NCBI RefSeq assembly: GCF_002220095.1
Contig: NZ_CP022372.1
Coordinates: forward strand, 124,001-188,000
Length of the DNA: 64,000 bases
Direction of reading: 5' to 3'
From: Bosea sp. AS-1
GTDB taxonomy: Bacteria > Pseudomonadota > Alphaproteobacteria > Rhizobiales > Beijerinckiaceae
Under the pieces are notes generated by a model. It had not been told where the DNA came from and did no database searches. It was given only the letters and a program-made list of their open reading frames with translations. Positions 36,069-47,269 of this stretch are shown here, piece after piece. A program made the position numbers and the translations under genes. The stretch's first letter is position 1, and the number at the start of each line of letters is the position of its first letter.

Positions 36069-37157
36069 ATGAGAGCGGTCGCGACACTGCTGCGGGACCT
36101 GGAATCGACAATGCTGCGCGGCTCCGGCACCGAGCGCGCCGGCATTCTCGCCCAGCTCACCGATCTGTTCCTCGCCACGGCCGTCGACATGGGCGAAGAG
36201 CAGGTCGGTATCTTCGACGTCGTGATCGGGCGGCTGTCGCGGGCGATCGAGCTGCGCGCCCGTGTCGAGCTGGCGGAGCGGCTGGCGCCGGTCCCGAACG
36301 CGCCGAACGGCGTCGTCCACCAGCTCGCCCTCGACGAGATCGCCGTCGCGCGCCCGGTCCTCATCCATTCGCCCCGGCTGAGCGACCAGGACCTCGTGGC
36401 GATCTCGGCCGCCAAGGGCCGCGACCATATGCTCGCCATCACCGAGCGGCCGAATCTCGGCGAGCCGGTCACCGATTTCCTGATCCTGCGCGGCGGCCGC
36501 GTCGTGACGCATGCCGTCGCGGCCAACCAGACGGCGCGCTTCTCGCGGCACGGCATGGGCGTGCTGGTGATGCGGGCCGTACAGGACGACGCGCTGCAGG
36601 CGACGCTCGGCCTGCGCCGCGACATCCCCGCCGAACTCTCCGAGCAATTGATGCGGGCTGCCAAGAGCGCCGCCCGCAGACGCCTCACCGAAAGCCTCGC
36701 GCCAGCCTTGACCGGAGAGATCGACGACGCCGTCGAACGCGGCGCCGAAGCCCTCACCGCAGCAGGCCAGATGCCGGGCGAGCTCGGTCCGATCAGCGCA
36801 GCGCTCGCGGAAATCCGCGAGCTCAACGAAGCCGGGAAGCTCAACGAGGCAAAGGTGCGAGCCCTGGCCGAAGAGAGCCGGACCGAACACGCGATCTGCG
36901 CGCTCGCCGTACTGGCGCAGCTCAGCCTGCCGGCGGCCGAGCAGATCGTCCTCGGCGCCGATCGCGAGGCCGTGCTGCTCGTCGGGCGCGGGCTCGGCTG
37001 GTCCTGGGAGACCACGGCGGCGCTGATCGCGCTGCGCAAGGACTACGGCAAGTCGGAAGCCGCCATCGAGCGAGCCCGCGACAGCTTCCGCAACCTCGCC
37101 CAGAACACGGCCCAGCGCGTGCTCGGCTTCCTCAGGATGCGCGACGCAAGGCCGTGA
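36069..37157 (+). CDS. DUF2336 domain protein
   Basis: A helical, probably cytosolic protein of 362 residues with no signal peptide or membrane helix. It contains LIHSPRLSDQDLVAISA and RLSRAIELRARVELAERLA, features of the alphaproteobacterial DUF2336 family, whose function is not known. The frame opens at GTG 36054, but GAGGA (36058-36062) six bases before the ATG at 36069 decides the start. Its 3' end overlaps trmB tail to tail by 26 bases. Confidence 0.78.
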   Translation: MRAVATLLRDLESTMLRGSGTERAGILAQLTDLFLATAVDMGEEQVGIFDVVIGRLSRAIELRARVELAERLAPVPNAPNGVVHQLALDEIAVARPVLIHSPRLSDQDLVAISAAKGRDHMLAITERPNLGEPVTDFLILRGGRVVTHAVAANQTARFSRHGMGVLVMRAVQDDALQATLGLRRDIPAELSEQLMRAAKSAARRRLTESLAPALTGEIDDAVERGAEALTAAGQMPGELGPISAALAEIRELNEAGKLNEAKVRALAEESRTEHAICALAVLAQLSLPAAEQIVLGADREAVLLVGRGLGWSWETTAALIALRKDYGKSEAAIERARDSFRNLAQNTAQRVLGFLRMRDARP

Positions 37158-37827
37158 GATAGCTGGAGATCCGGCCTTCCCGGACCGCCTTCGCCTCGTA
37201 GCGGGTCCGGATCCAGCCCGGATAGGGCGTACGCCAATCGCTCGGCCGCTCGTCGGTCCAATCGAAGTCCGGCGAAGCCAGCAGCCGCGACAGAGTCCAG
37301 CCGACATAATCGTCGATATCGCTGGCGAAGCGGAAGCGCCCGCCGGGCCTGAGCGCGCGGGCAAAGAGACCGAGCGTCCGCTCCGAGACGAAGCGGCGCT
37401 TGCGCTGCCGGCGCTTCGGCCAGGGATCAGGGTAAAGCAGGTCGATGGCATCGAGGCTGCCCGCGGCGAGGCGCGGCAACAGCAGCGCCGCATCGCCATC
37501 CCAGACGCGGATATTGGTCAGCCCCTCGCGCTCGGCTACGGCCAGGAACTTGGCCATGCCGTTGATGAAGGGCTCGACGCCGATGAAGCCGATCTGCGGG
37601 CTCTCGCGCATTCGCATCAAGAGATGTTCGCCGCCGCCGAAGCCGATCTCCAACCGGACCGCCTCAACAGGCTGCGGGAACAACGCTTCGAGATCGGCGA
37701 TCTCACCTTCCGGCAGGCGCAGGCGCGGCAGCGTGTGCTCGATCAGATGGCTCTGTCCGTCGCGCAGGGCCTTGCCCTTGCGCCGGCCGAAGAAGGCCCG
37801 TTCGTCTTGATCGACGTCGTTCGTCAT
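37132..37827 (-). CDS. trmB: tRNA (guanine-46-N7)-methyltransferase
   Basis: Methylates G46 in the variable loop of tRNA using SAM. The 231-residue protein carries the SAM motif LEIGFGGGEHLL, FIGVEPFINGMAK, the TrmB signature DLLYPDPWPKRRQRKRRF and WIRTRYEAKA at the end. The ATG at 37827 (MTNDVDQDERAFFGRRKG) is the family start although the frame is open to 37890. It lies downstream of metK. Confidence 0.95.
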   Translation of the reverse strand: MTNDVDQDERAFFGRRKGKALRDGQSHLIEHTLPRLRLPEGEIADLEALFPQPVEAVRLEIGFGGGEHLLMRMRESPQIGFIGVEPFINGMAKFLAVAEREGLTNIRVWDGDAALLLPRLAAGSLDAIDLLYPDPWPKRRQRKRRFVSERTLGLFARALRPGGRFRFASDIDDYVGWTLSRLLASPDFDWTDERPSDWRTPYPGWIRTRYEAKAVREGRISSYLTALRRAS

Positions 37828-37892
37828 GTCGGATCGGTCTTTCGGCCTGATCTTGCTGCGTGACGGGGCGGTTACGCCGCCACGGTCCAAAA

Positions 37893-37924
37893 GGAAAGGC
37901 CGGAGCGAGCGCCCCGGCCTTTCC
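37893..37924 (-). terminator. Intrinsic terminator after metK
   Basis: An 11-bp perfect stem GGAAAGGCCGG/CCGGCCTTTCC (37893-37903, 37914-37924) is followed leftward by TTTTGG, 22 bases past the metK stop. Confidence 0.75.
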
Positions 37925-37945
37925 GATTCACCCGATGGGCAGGGT

Positions 37946-39151
<1,206 letters not shown>

Positions 39152-39312
39152 GGTCGCGGCTTCCCTTGAATCTGGCCTCGATGAGGACGGCAGGCGCGGT
39201 TGCGCCAGTTTGAAAAACGCTCCGTCATTGCAGCCGGACGCGTTCGCCGTCAAGCGCAATAATCCGTTTATCGGGAAGATCGTTCGCCAAGTCGAACAAA
39301 TCGACGGCGAAA

Positions 39313-39726
39313 CTACGCCTTTTCGGCGGTTTCGCTTGCGATGGCCTCGACGAGATCGATAATGCGGCGGCGGACGCGGCTATCCTTGATGCGCGTGAAG
39401 GCCTTGGTCAGCTGAACGCCTTCGCTGGTCGACAGGAAGTCGGAGATATAGGTCGTCGCAGCCGCATCGGAAAAGCCGCCGGCAGGCACGTCACCGGTCG
39501 GCGCGCCATCAAAGAAGAAGGCGACCGGCACATCGAGCATCTTGGCGATCTGCTGCAGGCGGCTCGCGCTGATGCGGTTCGAGCCCTTCTCGTATTTCTG
39601 GACCTGCTGAAACGTCAGCCCCAGCGCTTCACCCAGCTTTTCCTGGCTGATCCCGGCCAGCATGCGGCGCATGCGGACGCGACTGCCGACATGGCGGTCG
39701 ATCGGATTGGGTACCTTCTTGATCAT
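39313..39726 (-). CDS. XRE-family regulator of the PhrR/PraR type
   Basis: A 137-residue DNA-binding protein. The helix-turn-helix at about residues 20-60 ([20 protein letters not shown], then QQVQKYEKG) is followed by a helical C-terminal domain of about 70 residues. Regulators of this type sit beside lnt (actA) in Sinorhizobium (PhrR) and are known as PraR in Azorhizobium and Rhizobium, where they act in acid response, quorum or biofilm control. The same neighbours (lnt upstream, metK downstream) support the assignment; targets here are unknown. Confidence 0.85.
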   Translation of the reverse strand: MIKKVPNPIDRHVGSRVRMRRMLAGISQEKLGEALGLTFQQVQKYEKGSNRISASRLQQIAKMLDVPVAFFFDGAPTGDVPAGGFSDAAATTYISDFLSTSEGVQLTKAFTRIKDSRVRRRIIDLVEAIASETAEKA

Positions 39727-39851
39727 GATTCACCTGCTCAAACGTCAGTATCATGACCAGGAGCCGCCATCCTGGTCCGGCGCGGAGGTCGTGATGTATT
39801 ACAAGGAAGCGGGCCGGTCCACTCTCCTGCCCGAAAGTTCCTGAAACAGGC

Positions 39852-41444
39852 TCAAGCCGCTCGGATCCGGGCCAGAGCGAGGAACATCAGCAGAAGCCCG
39901 GCGAAGGCCAAATCCCCGAGCCGCGCATAAGGGGTTTCAGGTCCGGAACGCGGCAACCCGACATCGAGCACACCTTCGGCCCCCAGCGGCAGGCTCGCGA
40001 CGACGCGGCCATAGGCGTCGACCACGCCGGAGATGCCGGTGTTGGCGACACGAACCAGAGGCAGGCCCTCCTCGATGCTGCGTAGCCGCGCCTGCGCGAA
40101 ATGCTGGTAGGGGCCGCTGGTCTGGCCGAACCAGCCATCATTGGTGACGTTCAGGAAGAAGGCCGGGCGCGGCCCGCGCGGCACGACCGCGCCGGGAAAG
40201 ACGGCCTCGTAGCAGATCAGAGGCGCCGCGTTCGGCAGCCCCTTGATCGCCAGCGGCAGATGGGTGTTGCCCGAAGAGAAACCGCCCGGGATCGAGACGA
40301 ATTGCGACAGGCCGACGGCACGAATCAGCGTGCCAAGGATCGGCGGCAGATATTCGCCGAAGGGCACGAGATGGACCTTGTCGTAGCTCGCGACGATGGT
40401 GCCCTCGTCATTCACGACCTGAATGGAATTGTAGATCGGCGGCCGGCTTTCTCCGGGCAGGACCTCGCCAGCCCGCGCCGCGCCAGTGATCAGGGTCACG
40501 TCCGGCGGCAGGGCCGCCGCAATGCGCGACAGCGCCTGCGGCGTGCGTCCGAGCAGGAAGGGGAAAGCCGATTCGGGCCAGATCACATGGGTAACGGCCT
40601 GCAGCCCCGGCGTCTCGGGGCTCGTCGCGCGATCGCTCAGTTCCAGGTAATGCTCTAGGATCGCCGCGCCGTTGTTGCCGTTGAACTTGGCATTCTGCGG
40701 CAGGTTGGGCTGCATCAGCCGCAGCTTCACGCCGGCAACGAGCGGCGCAGGACCGGCCGGCACGCGCCAGAAGCCATAGGCGAAGAAGCCAGCGAGCGCC
40801 GCGAGCGCCAGCAAGGATGGAAGCCACCGGCCGGACGATGTGGTGGCGGTTCCCAGCGCCGCTGGAGCGGCGCCGATGGCGACGGCGAAGAGGGTCAGCC
40901 CATAGAGCCCGAAGAGCGATGCCACCTGCTCGAGATGGACCTCTCCGGTCAGCATCATACCGTAGGCGTTCCAGGGAAAGCCGGTCAGGACATGGCCACG
41001 CAACCATTCGCTAATCCCGAGCATCGCCGCCAGGACGAGGATACGACCGGCGCCCTTCGGCCAGAACAGCCGCGCCGCGCCAAAGGCAAAAGCCGGGAAG
41101 ACCGCGAGGAAGGCCGGCAGAGCGACGACGCCGAGCGGCATCGCCCAGGCGAATTTATCGGCCTCGACGAGGAAGGCCGCTCCCAGCCACCACAGGCCGG
41201 CGACGAAGAAACCGAAGCCCCACCACCAGCCGACCATGAAAGCGGACCGGAAGCGCTGCCAGCGCGTCGCCCCGACCGCACCGTCCATCAGCCAGATCGC
41301 GAAGCTCATCGGCAGGACGACCAATGGCCAGAGATCGAGCGGCGGCAAGGCAAGCGCGCCACTGGCACCGGCGGCGAAGGCGATCAGACGCCGGCGCCAT
41401 CCCCAGGCCAGGATGACGGCCTCCGCAACCGTAGTGATGCGCAT
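39852..41444 (-). CDS. lnt: Apolipoprotein N-acyltransferase
   Basis: Adds the third acyl chain to the N-terminal Cys of lipoproteins in the inner membrane. The 530-residue protein has six or so N-terminal membrane helices and a nitrilase-like domain with the catalytic triad: Glu in IWPESAFPF (about 289), Lys in YDKVHLVPFGEYLP (about 354) and Cys in ICYEAVFPG (about 410). It overlaps the corC stop by one base (ATGA pattern), so it is coupled. Confidence 0.96.
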   Translation of the reverse strand: MRITTVAEAVILAWGWRRRLIAFAAGASGALALPPLDLWPLVVLPMSFAIWLMDGAVGATRWQRFRSAFMVGWWWGFGFFVAGLWWLGAAFLVEADKFAWAMPLGVVALPAFLAVFPAFAFGAARLFWPKGAGRILVLAAMLGISEWLRGHVLTGFPWNAYGMMLTGEVHLEQVASLFGLYGLTLFAVAIGAAPAALGTATTSSGRWLPSLLALAALAGFFAYGFWRVPAGPAPLVAGVKLRLMQPNLPQNAKFNGNNGAAILEHYLELSDRATSPETPGLQAVTHVIWPESAFPFLLGRTPQALSRIAAALPPDVTLITGAARAGEVLPGESRPPIYNSIQVVNDEGTIVASYDKVHLVPFGEYLPPILGTLIRAVGLSQFVSIPGGFSSGNTHLPLAIKGLPNAAPLICYEAVFPGAVVPRGPRPAFFLNVTNDGWFGQTSGPYQHFAQARLRSIEEGLPLVRVANTGISGVVDAYGRVVASLPLGAEGVLDVGLPRSGPETPYARLGDLAFAGLLLMFLALARIRAA

Positions 41445-42427
41445 CAGCCCGGCTCCATCGCCGCTTCTTCGGGCGCCGTCTGGTCGCGGCGGCGGATGGT
41501 GAGGCGCTTCACGCGGCGCTGGTCGGAATCGAGTACCTCGAAAGACAGCCCCTCGGGGCCGTCGATCACCTCGCCCCGCGCCGGCACCCGGCCGGCAAGC
41601 GTCACGATCAGCCCCCCAAGCGTATCGATGTCGTCGGCAACCTCGTTGCCGGAGAGATCGACCCCGGTCGCTTCCTTGAGCTCATCGAGGGTGGCGCGCG
41701 CATCGGCCGCGAAGCAGCCTTCCCCCGTCTGGGTGATCGGTGCTTCCTCCTTGTCGTGCTCGTCCTCGATGTCGCCGACAACGATCTCGATCAGATCCTC
41801 GATCGAGACGAGCCCGTCCGTGCCGCCGTATTCGTCGATGACCAGGGCGATGTGGGTGCGGGTCGCCTGCATGCGGACGAGCAGGTCGACCGCCGGCATG
41901 GAGGGCGGGACATAAAGGACAGGCCGCAGCAGCTTCGTCTCCGAGAGCTGCGTGGAAAGGTCGACCACCGCCAGATCATGCGTGGCAGTTTCCGATTCAG
42001 CGGCAGCGGCCTCGCTCTCGGGATGTGCCTTCTCTGCGATGTATTCGAGGAAATCGCGGATGTGGACCATGCCGCGCGGGTCATCGAGCGAATCGTCGAA
42101 GACGGGCAGGCGCGAATGGCCGGCCGTGCGGAAATGAGCAAGAAGCTCGTCGAGCGTCGCATCGGCCGGAACGGCGACGATGTCCGCCCGCGGAATCATG
42201 ACGTCGCCGACGCGGCGCTCGCGCAGGCTCAGCACATTGGTGAGCATGGCGCGCTCCTGCGCCGAAAGATCGGCGAGCTCGCCATTCTCCTCTGCCAGTG
42301 CCTCGACGATTTCCTCGCGGGCCGTACCGCCGCCGCGCAGGCCGAGCCGATCGAGGAACTGGCCAAGCCAGTGTCCGAGGCCGCGGCCGTTGGTTTCGTT
42401 CTGTGACTGTCGACTGTCGTCGCTCAT
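41444..42427 (-). CDS. corC: CBS-domain protein of the CorC/TlyC family
   Basis: A 327-residue cytosolic protein with two CBS domains (RVGDVMIPRADIVAVP; PAVDLLVRMQATRTHIALVI) and a C-terminal transporter-associated CorC_HlyC domain (DDIDTLGGLIVTLAGRVP). E. coli CorC is linked to magnesium/cobalt efflux; many family members are called hemolysin C without evidence. It overlaps ybeY and lnt at both ends, so the three are translated as a unit. Confidence 0.9.
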   Translation of the reverse strand: MSDDSRQSQNETNGRGLGHWLGQFLDRLGLRGGGTAREEIVEALAEENGELADLSAQERAMLTNVLSLRERRVGDVMIPRADIVAVPADATLDELLAHFRTAGHSRLPVFDDSLDDPRGMVHIRDFLEYIAEKAHPESEAAAAESETATHDLAVVDLSTQLSETKLLRPVLYVPPSMPAVDLLVRMQATRTHIALVIDEYGGTDGLVSIEDLIEIVVGDIEDEHDKEEAPITQTGEGCFAADARATLDELKEATGVDLSGNEVADDIDTLGGLIVTLAGRVPARGEVIDGPEGLSFEVLDSDQRRVKRLTIRRRDQTAPEEAAMEPG

Positions 42428-43008
42428 GATCGTGAAGGTTCTGCAGAAACGAATGCCGTCTCGGTGACGAGTTCGGCATCGGCGTAAGGGTCGGCTATGC
42501 CGAGACGGGCGAGCGCCGCGACCTCGAGCGCTTCCATGCGGCGCGCCTCGGCCTCGGTCTCATGATCCTCGCCGAGCAAGTGAAGGAGCCCGTGAACGAC
42601 GAGGTGACGGAAATGGTCGGGAAAGCTCTTGCCCTCGGCCTGCGCCTCCCGCTCCACCGTCTCGAAGGCGACGACGATGTCCCCGAGCAGCGGGCTCGCC
42701 GCGATGCGCTCCGGCGGCGCAGCCGGGAAGGAGAGCACGTTCGTCGCCTTGTCGAAGCCGCGCCAGTCGCGGTTGACGATGCGAATGCGCCGATCGTCGG
42801 TCAGAAGCAGGCTGAGCTCGGCGCCATCGAGAGGCTGGCGCGGCGCAACGGCTAGGCCAGCTGTGATCGCCTCGCCAGCGATGGCGCGCAGCATCGCGAG
42901 ATTGCCCAGCTCGCGCCAGCGGCGCGACTGGGCGCGGATATCGAGAGCCAGATTCGGGGTGGTCTTCGCGGGCGGCGCCGAACGCCGCGCGCGAGGTCGA
43001 TCCTTCAT
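42424..43008 (-). CDS. ybeY: Endoribonuclease YbeY (rRNA maturation factor)
   Basis: A metal-dependent RNase active in 16S rRNA 3'-end maturation and ribosome quality control. The 194-residue protein carries the three-histidine zinc motif HGLLHLLGEDH (about residues 144-154), plus RIVNRDWRGFDKATNVLSF. It has overlapping starts and stops with phoH upstream and corC downstream, the standard alphaproteobacterial order. Confidence 0.95.
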   Translation of the reverse strand: MKDRPRARRSAPPAKTTPNLALDIRAQSRRWRELGNLAMLRAIAGEAITAGLAVAPRQPLDGAELSLLLTDDRRIRIVNRDWRGFDKATNVLSFPAAPPERIAASPLLGDIVVAFETVEREAQAEGKSFPDHFRHLVVHGLLHLLGEDHETEAEARRMEALEVAALARLGIADPYADAELVTETAFVSAEPSRS

Positions 43009-44186
43009 CGCGGCCGCTCCCGCGCCAACATCCGCTTCAGCCCTTCGCTGTCGCCCTCGCGATGCGCCTCAGGCGCCGCGCCGGGATTGCGCATCGCCTC
43101 CTCGCGCTCATCGCGCTCGCGGCGTGCGGCCGTCTCATAAGCCATGACGATGCGGCGCACCAGATCATGGCGGACGACGTCGCCCTCCTCGAAGCGGGCA
43201 TAGCCGATACCCTCGACGTCCTTGAGCAGCTTCACCGCCTCGACGAGGCCCGAGCGCTGGCCCGGCGGCAGGTCAATCTGCGACGGATCGCCGGTGATGA
43301 TCATGCGCGAACCCTCGCCCAGGCGGGTGAGGAACATCTTCATCTGCATCGAGGTGGCGTTCTGGGCCTCGTCGAGCAGCACGACCGCATTGGTCAGGGT
43401 GCGGCCGCGCATGAAGGCGAGCGGCGCGATCTCGATCATGCCGGTCTGCAGGCCGCGCTCGACATGGCGCGCCTCCATGAAGTCGTTGAGGGCGTCGTAG
43501 ATCGGCCTGAGATAGGGATCGACCTTCTCGCGCATGTCACCGGGCAGGAAGCCGAGCCGTTCGCCGGCTTCGACGGCCGGGCGCGACAGGATCATGCGCT
43601 CGACCACGCCCTGCTCGATCAGCGAGACGGCATGCCCGACCGCGAGCCAGGTCTTGCCGGTGCCGGCCGGGCCTTCGGCGAGAACGAGCTCATGGCGCTT
43701 GAGTTGGCGCAGATAGGCGTCCTGCGCCGCGTTGCGGGCTCTGACCGGTCCCCGTTTTCTCGTAACGATCGCGTCGAAGGCGGTCTTGCTCGTGTCGGCC
43801 GTCGGGAAGAGCGAGCGCTGGACGTTGCTTTCCTCGATCGCGCCGTCGACATCGCCGAGCGTCACCGCCGCGCCCGCCTTGGCGCGGGCATAGAGCGTCT
43901 TCAGCACACGGCTGGCCTGCTCGGCAGTCTCGCGCGGGCCCTTCACCGTGACATGATTGCCGTTGGGATTGACGACGACGCCGAGCCGCCGCTCGAGATG
44001 AGCGAGGTTCTGATCGTACTGTCCGAAGACCAGGCTGGCGAGGCGATTATCTTCGAAGGTCAGCGTCACCTCGGTAGCGGGCAGGCCCTCGCGAGCGAGG
44101 GTCTCGCCGCGCGTCTGCGCGACCTCGCGCCGCGGGCTCCGGTCGGGTTTCGGCGTCATCGAATCAGCCTGTGCCAAATGCGTCAT
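43005..44186 (-). CDS. phoH: PhoH-like ATPase
   Basis: A 393-residue P-loop ATPase with a KH-like N-terminal part (FEDNRLASLVFGQYDQNL) and the helicase-like PhoH domain: Walker A GPAGTGKTWLA at about 170, VVLLDEAQNAT (Walker B) and MIITGDPSQIDLP. It is thought to act with YbeY in RNA metabolism. It overlaps ybeY by four bases. Confidence 0.93.
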   Translation of the reverse strand: MTHLAQADSMTPKPDRSPRREVAQTRGETLAREGLPATEVTLTFEDNRLASLVFGQYDQNLAHLERRLGVVVNPNGNHVTVKGPRETAEQASRVLKTLYARAKAGAAVTLGDVDGAIEESNVQRSLFPTADTSKTAFDAIVTRKRGPVRARNAAQDAYLRQLKRHELVLAEGPAGTGKTWLAVGHAVSLIEQGVVERMILSRPAVEAGERLGFLPGDMREKVDPYLRPIYDALNDFMEARHVERGLQTGMIEIAPLAFMRGRTLTNAVVLLDEAQNATSMQMKMFLTRLGEGSRMIITGDPSQIDLPPGQRSGLVEAVKLLKDVEGIGYARFEEGDVVRHDLVRRIVMAYETAARRERDEREEAMRNPGAAPEAHREGDSEGLKRMLARERPR

Positions 44187-44315
44187 CTCCCTGACGGGGG
44201 TTCCGGCCGGGCAGGAACGACCGGCCAGGTCGTCTCACAGCATAACCGAACGCAACAATCTCAGCCTGATGACAGGGCGTCCTCAACACGCAGATGGGGA
44301 CGGGGCAGGGCGCGC

Positions 44316-45686
44316 TCAAGCGGCCATTTCCTTTCGCGAACCATCCTCGGCCCCGAGCTTGCGGCCGAAGAGCGAATTGGTGCTCTTTTGCTCGATCACC
44401 ACCCGCACGATATCGCCGATCTGATTCGTGTCGCTGTCGATCTGCACAGCCTGCAGATAGGGCGACTTGCCCGCAAGCTGCCCCGGATGGCGACCAGCCC
44501 GTTCCAGCAGGACATCCACAGTCCGGCCGAGCATCGCCGCGTTGAAGGCCTGGCGGTGATGCTCGATCCGCTCCTGCAGGCGATAGAGCCGCTCGTCCAT
44601 GAGCTCACGCGGGATCTGGTCGCCGAGATCGGCCGCAGGGGTGCCGGGGCGCGGCGAATATTTGAAGGAATAGCTCGAGGCGAAGCCGATCTCGTCGACG
44701 AGGCGGATCGTGTCCTCGAAATCGGCATCGGTCTCGCCGGGAAAGCCGACGATGAAGTCCGAGGATAGGGCGATGTCGGGCCGGGCTTCGCGGATACGCT
44801 CGACCAGCCGGCGATACTCGTCGCCGGTATGCTTGCGGTTCATCGCAGCGAGGATGCGGTCCGAGCCCGCCTGCACCGGCAGATGCAGGAACGGCATGAC
44901 CTGCGGCAGATCGCGATGGGCGGCGATGAGGTCGTCGTCCATGTCTCTGGGATGGCTCGTGGTATAGCGGATGCGGGCAATGCCCGGCACCTCGGCAACC
45001 TTGTGCATCAGCCGCGCCAGCCCCCAGACGGCACCGTCCGGCCCTTCGCCGTGATAGGCGTTGACGTTCTGGCCGATCAGCGTGACGTCGCGCACGCCGG
45101 CCTCGGCCAATCGCTCGACCTCGGCCACGACCTGTGCGACCGGCCGGGAGAATTCGGCACCGCGGGTATAAGGCACGACGCAGAAGGCGCAGAACTTGTC
45201 GCAGCCTTCCTGAACCGTGACGAAGGCCGAGACGCCGCGCGCGCGGATGACCTGCGGCTTCGGGGCCGGCAGGAAGCCGAATTTGTCCTCGATCGGCAGG
45301 TCGGTATCGACGACGCGCTTGCCCGCCGCCTCGGCCAGCAGCTCCGGCAGGCGATGATAGGCCTGCGGACCGACGACGAGGTCGACCGCGGGCTGGCGGC
45401 GCTGGATCTCGCCACCCTCGGCCTGCGCGACGCAGCCGGCGACGACGATCCTGGTTTCCTGGCCCTCGGCCTTCTGGGCGGTCTTGATGTCGCGCAGCTT
45501 GCCGAGCTCGGTATAGACCTTCTGCACGGCACGGTCGCGGATATGGCAGGTGTTGAGCAGGATCAGATCCGCGCCTTCCGGCGTCGCCGTCTCCTCATAG
45601 CCCTGCTCGCCCAAGATGTCGGCCATGCGCTGTCCGTCATAGACGTTCATCTGGCAGCCGAAGGACTTGATGTGGACTTTCTTCAT
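44316..45686 (-). CDS. miaB: tRNA-2-methylthio-N6-dimethylallyladenosine synthase
   Basis: A radical-SAM methylthiotransferase acting on A37 of tRNAs. The 456-residue protein has the N-terminal cluster cysteines ([20 protein letters not shown]), the radical-SAM motif [16 protein letters not shown] and a C-terminal TRAM domain. The frame opens at 45707; the ATG at 45686 ([14 protein letters not shown]) is the family start. It is followed downstream by phoH. Confidence 0.95.
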   Translation of the reverse strand: MKKVHIKSFGCQMNVYDGQRMADILGEQGYEETATPEGADLILLNTCHIRDRAVQKVYTELGKLRDIKTAQKAEGQETRIVVAGCVAQAEGGEIQRRQPAVDLVVGPQAYHRLPELLAEAAGKRVVDTDLPIEDKFGFLPAPKPQVIRARGVSAFVTVQEGCDKFCAFCVVPYTRGAEFSRPVAQVVAEVERLAEAGVRDVTLIGQNVNAYHGEGPDGAVWGLARLMHKVAEVPGIARIRYTTSHPRDMDDDLIAAHRDLPQVMPFLHLPVQAGSDRILAAMNRKHTGDEYRRLVERIREARPDIALSSDFIVGFPGETDADFEDTIRLVDEIGFASSYSFKYSPRPGTPAADLGDQIPRELMDERLYRLQERIEHHRQAFNAAMLGRTVDVLLERAGRHPGQLAGKSPYLQAVQIDSDTNQIGDIVRVVIEQKSTNSLFGRKLGAEDGSRKEMAA

Positions 45687-45794
45687 CGTCGCGGTCGGGA
45701 TCTCCAAACCGTCTCCTTACTCCGGTTCGCGCAGCTTGGAAACGGCCGGCCTGCCGCAAAGGGAGGAAAGCAAGCGCCGTGCCGGCCGGCTCTC

Positions 45795-46595
45795 TCAGAC
45801 GGCTGGACGGCCGGTCACAGCTTCCTGGCGGGCCGTGCGCACCATTGCCTCGGCGCGCCGCGTCGCTTCCTTGCGCGATGTCGCCCGGCCCATCGCGATC
45901 GGCGTGCCCCAGACCAGCTCGACATCGACCGCACCGCAGTCCAGCACGTATTTCAGATGCGGCGCGAGCTCGGTATCGCCATACCAGGCGAGGGCGGCGC
46001 GCTCGAGGCGTCCGCCGGGCAGGCCCTGCAAGCCGGTATAGGTGATGGTCAGCGGGTAGACGGTGACGTCGGATTCGGTGTCGCCGATCGCCTGATGCGC
46101 GGCGCCCAGCAGCGAAGAGCGGAAGGGCAGGATGCGCGTTCCGTCTCCCGTGGTGCCCTCCGCGAAGAGGACAACGTCCTCTCCCGCCGCGATGCGCGCG
46201 CCCATCGCGGCCGCAACACCGGCCGTGGCGCCGCGGCGCTGGCGGTCGATGTAGACGGTGCGCTGCAGGCTGGCCAGGAAACCGATGACCGGCCAGCCCG
46301 CCACCTCGCTCTTGGCGACGAAGGACAGCTCGCGCTCGGCGCCGAGAACGCAGATATCGAGCCAGGAAACGTGGTTGGCGACGATCAGCGCGCCAGTCCC
46401 GGGCGGCGGCGGCGTGCCCCTGACGCGCCGCCGCACGCCCAGGCAGAAGCAGGCCAGCCGATGGAAGCGCAGCGGCAGGGTGCCGGCCCGCGCAGGCAGG
46501 ACGCGCCGGGTAACGAGTTGCAGCAGGACCAAAACAAGCGTGCCGGACCCAAGCAGCAGGAGGCGGCACAGGGCGCCGGCGGATAATCCGTTCAT
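45795..46595 (-). CDS. plsC: 1-acyl-sn-glycerol-3-phosphate acyltransferase
   Basis: Makes phosphatidate from lysophosphatidate at the inner membrane. The 266-residue protein has an N-terminal membrane helix, the acyltransferase motif NHVSWLD (about residues 73-79), FVAKSEVAGWPVIGFLA and the FAEGTTGDG motif. The ATG at 46595 (MNGLSAGALCRLL) is preferred to the 46655 frame opening. It lies between rimI and miaB. Confidence 0.9.
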   Translation of the reverse strand: MNGLSAGALCRLLLLGSGTLVLVLLQLVTRRVLPARAGTLPLRFHRLACFCLGVRRRVRGTPPPPGTGALIVANHVSWLDICVLGAERELSFVAKSEVAGWPVIGFLASLQRTVYIDRQRRGATAGVAAAMGARIAAGEDVVLFAEGTTGDGTRILPFRSSLLGAAHQAIGDTESDVTVYPLTITYTGLQGLPGGRLERAALAWYGDTELAPHLKYVLDCGAVDVELVWGTPIAMGRATSRKEATRRAEAMVRTARQEAVTGRPAV

Positions 46596-46718
46596 GCGTG
46601 AGCGGGTCCGGTCATCGGCGGCGTGTGGTCCTGCTGCGAGTGGCCTTTGTTGCACCGTCCGAAAATCGTGCCTTCGTGCCGGTGCGCCGCGCTGTCATCG
46701 CCCGATTGCCGGCAGATG

Positions 46719-47216
46719 TCACGCAAGATCGAGCCGCATTGCGATGGCGGTCGCCCGCGTGCCGTCAGGCTTGGGATAATAGCCCTTGCGGCGGCCGACC
46801 TCGCGGAAGCCGAAATGGCGATAGAGCCGCTCGGCCGGCTCGTTGCCTTCCTCGACCTCGAGGAAGACCTGGGCGATCCCCTCGCCGGCCAGATGAGCGA
46901 GATGAGCGGCCAGCAGAGACCGGCCGAGACCGTCGCGGCGACGCGCCGGAGCGACGACGATGCTGAGGATTTCGGCTTCGTCCGCCGCCTTGCGCGAGAT
47001 CACGAAACCTTCGGGGCTGCGGCCTCGGCCGCTGAACACCCCATCCGTCACGACGCCGGCATCGGCGATCAGCGCGGCGCATTCCGCCGGCTCCCAGCCG
47101 CGGGCAAAGCCGCCCTGGTGATGCAGGGCCGCGACCTGTCGCGCATGGGCGGCATCGAGACGCGCCGTCCGCGCGGGGGCCGAATCAGGGTGAAGGAGCC
47201 TGCGCAACCAATCCAT
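46719..47216 (-). CDS. rimI: Ribosomal-protein-alanine N-acetyltransferase (GNAT)
   Basis: A 165-residue GNAT enzyme with the acetyl-CoA loop in VAPARRRDGLGRSLLAAHL and VFLEVEEGNEPAERLYRHFGF. Placement directly after tsaB supports RimI, which acetylates ribosomal protein S18. The N-terminus is somewhat longer than E. coli RimI. The ATG at 47216 (MDWLRRLLHPDS) is chosen over 47231. Confidence 0.86.
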   Translation of the reverse strand: MDWLRRLLHPDSAPARTARLDAAHARQVAALHHQGGFARGWEPAECAALIADAGVVTDGVFSGRGRSPEGFVISRKAADEAEILSIVVAPARRRDGLGRSLLAAHLAHLAGEGIAQVFLEVEEGNEPAERLYRHFGFREVGRRKGYYPKPDGTRATAIAMRLDLA

Positions 47217-47269
47217 ACCGCTTGTTCGCACGAGCTACCGCAAGGTCAACCACCGTTTGGAGGATGACG

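Noticed and set aside
39152..39312. SAM riboswitch upstream of metK
   Set aside because: Looked for SAM-II and SAM/SAH-like cores and found no convincing pseudoknot arms.
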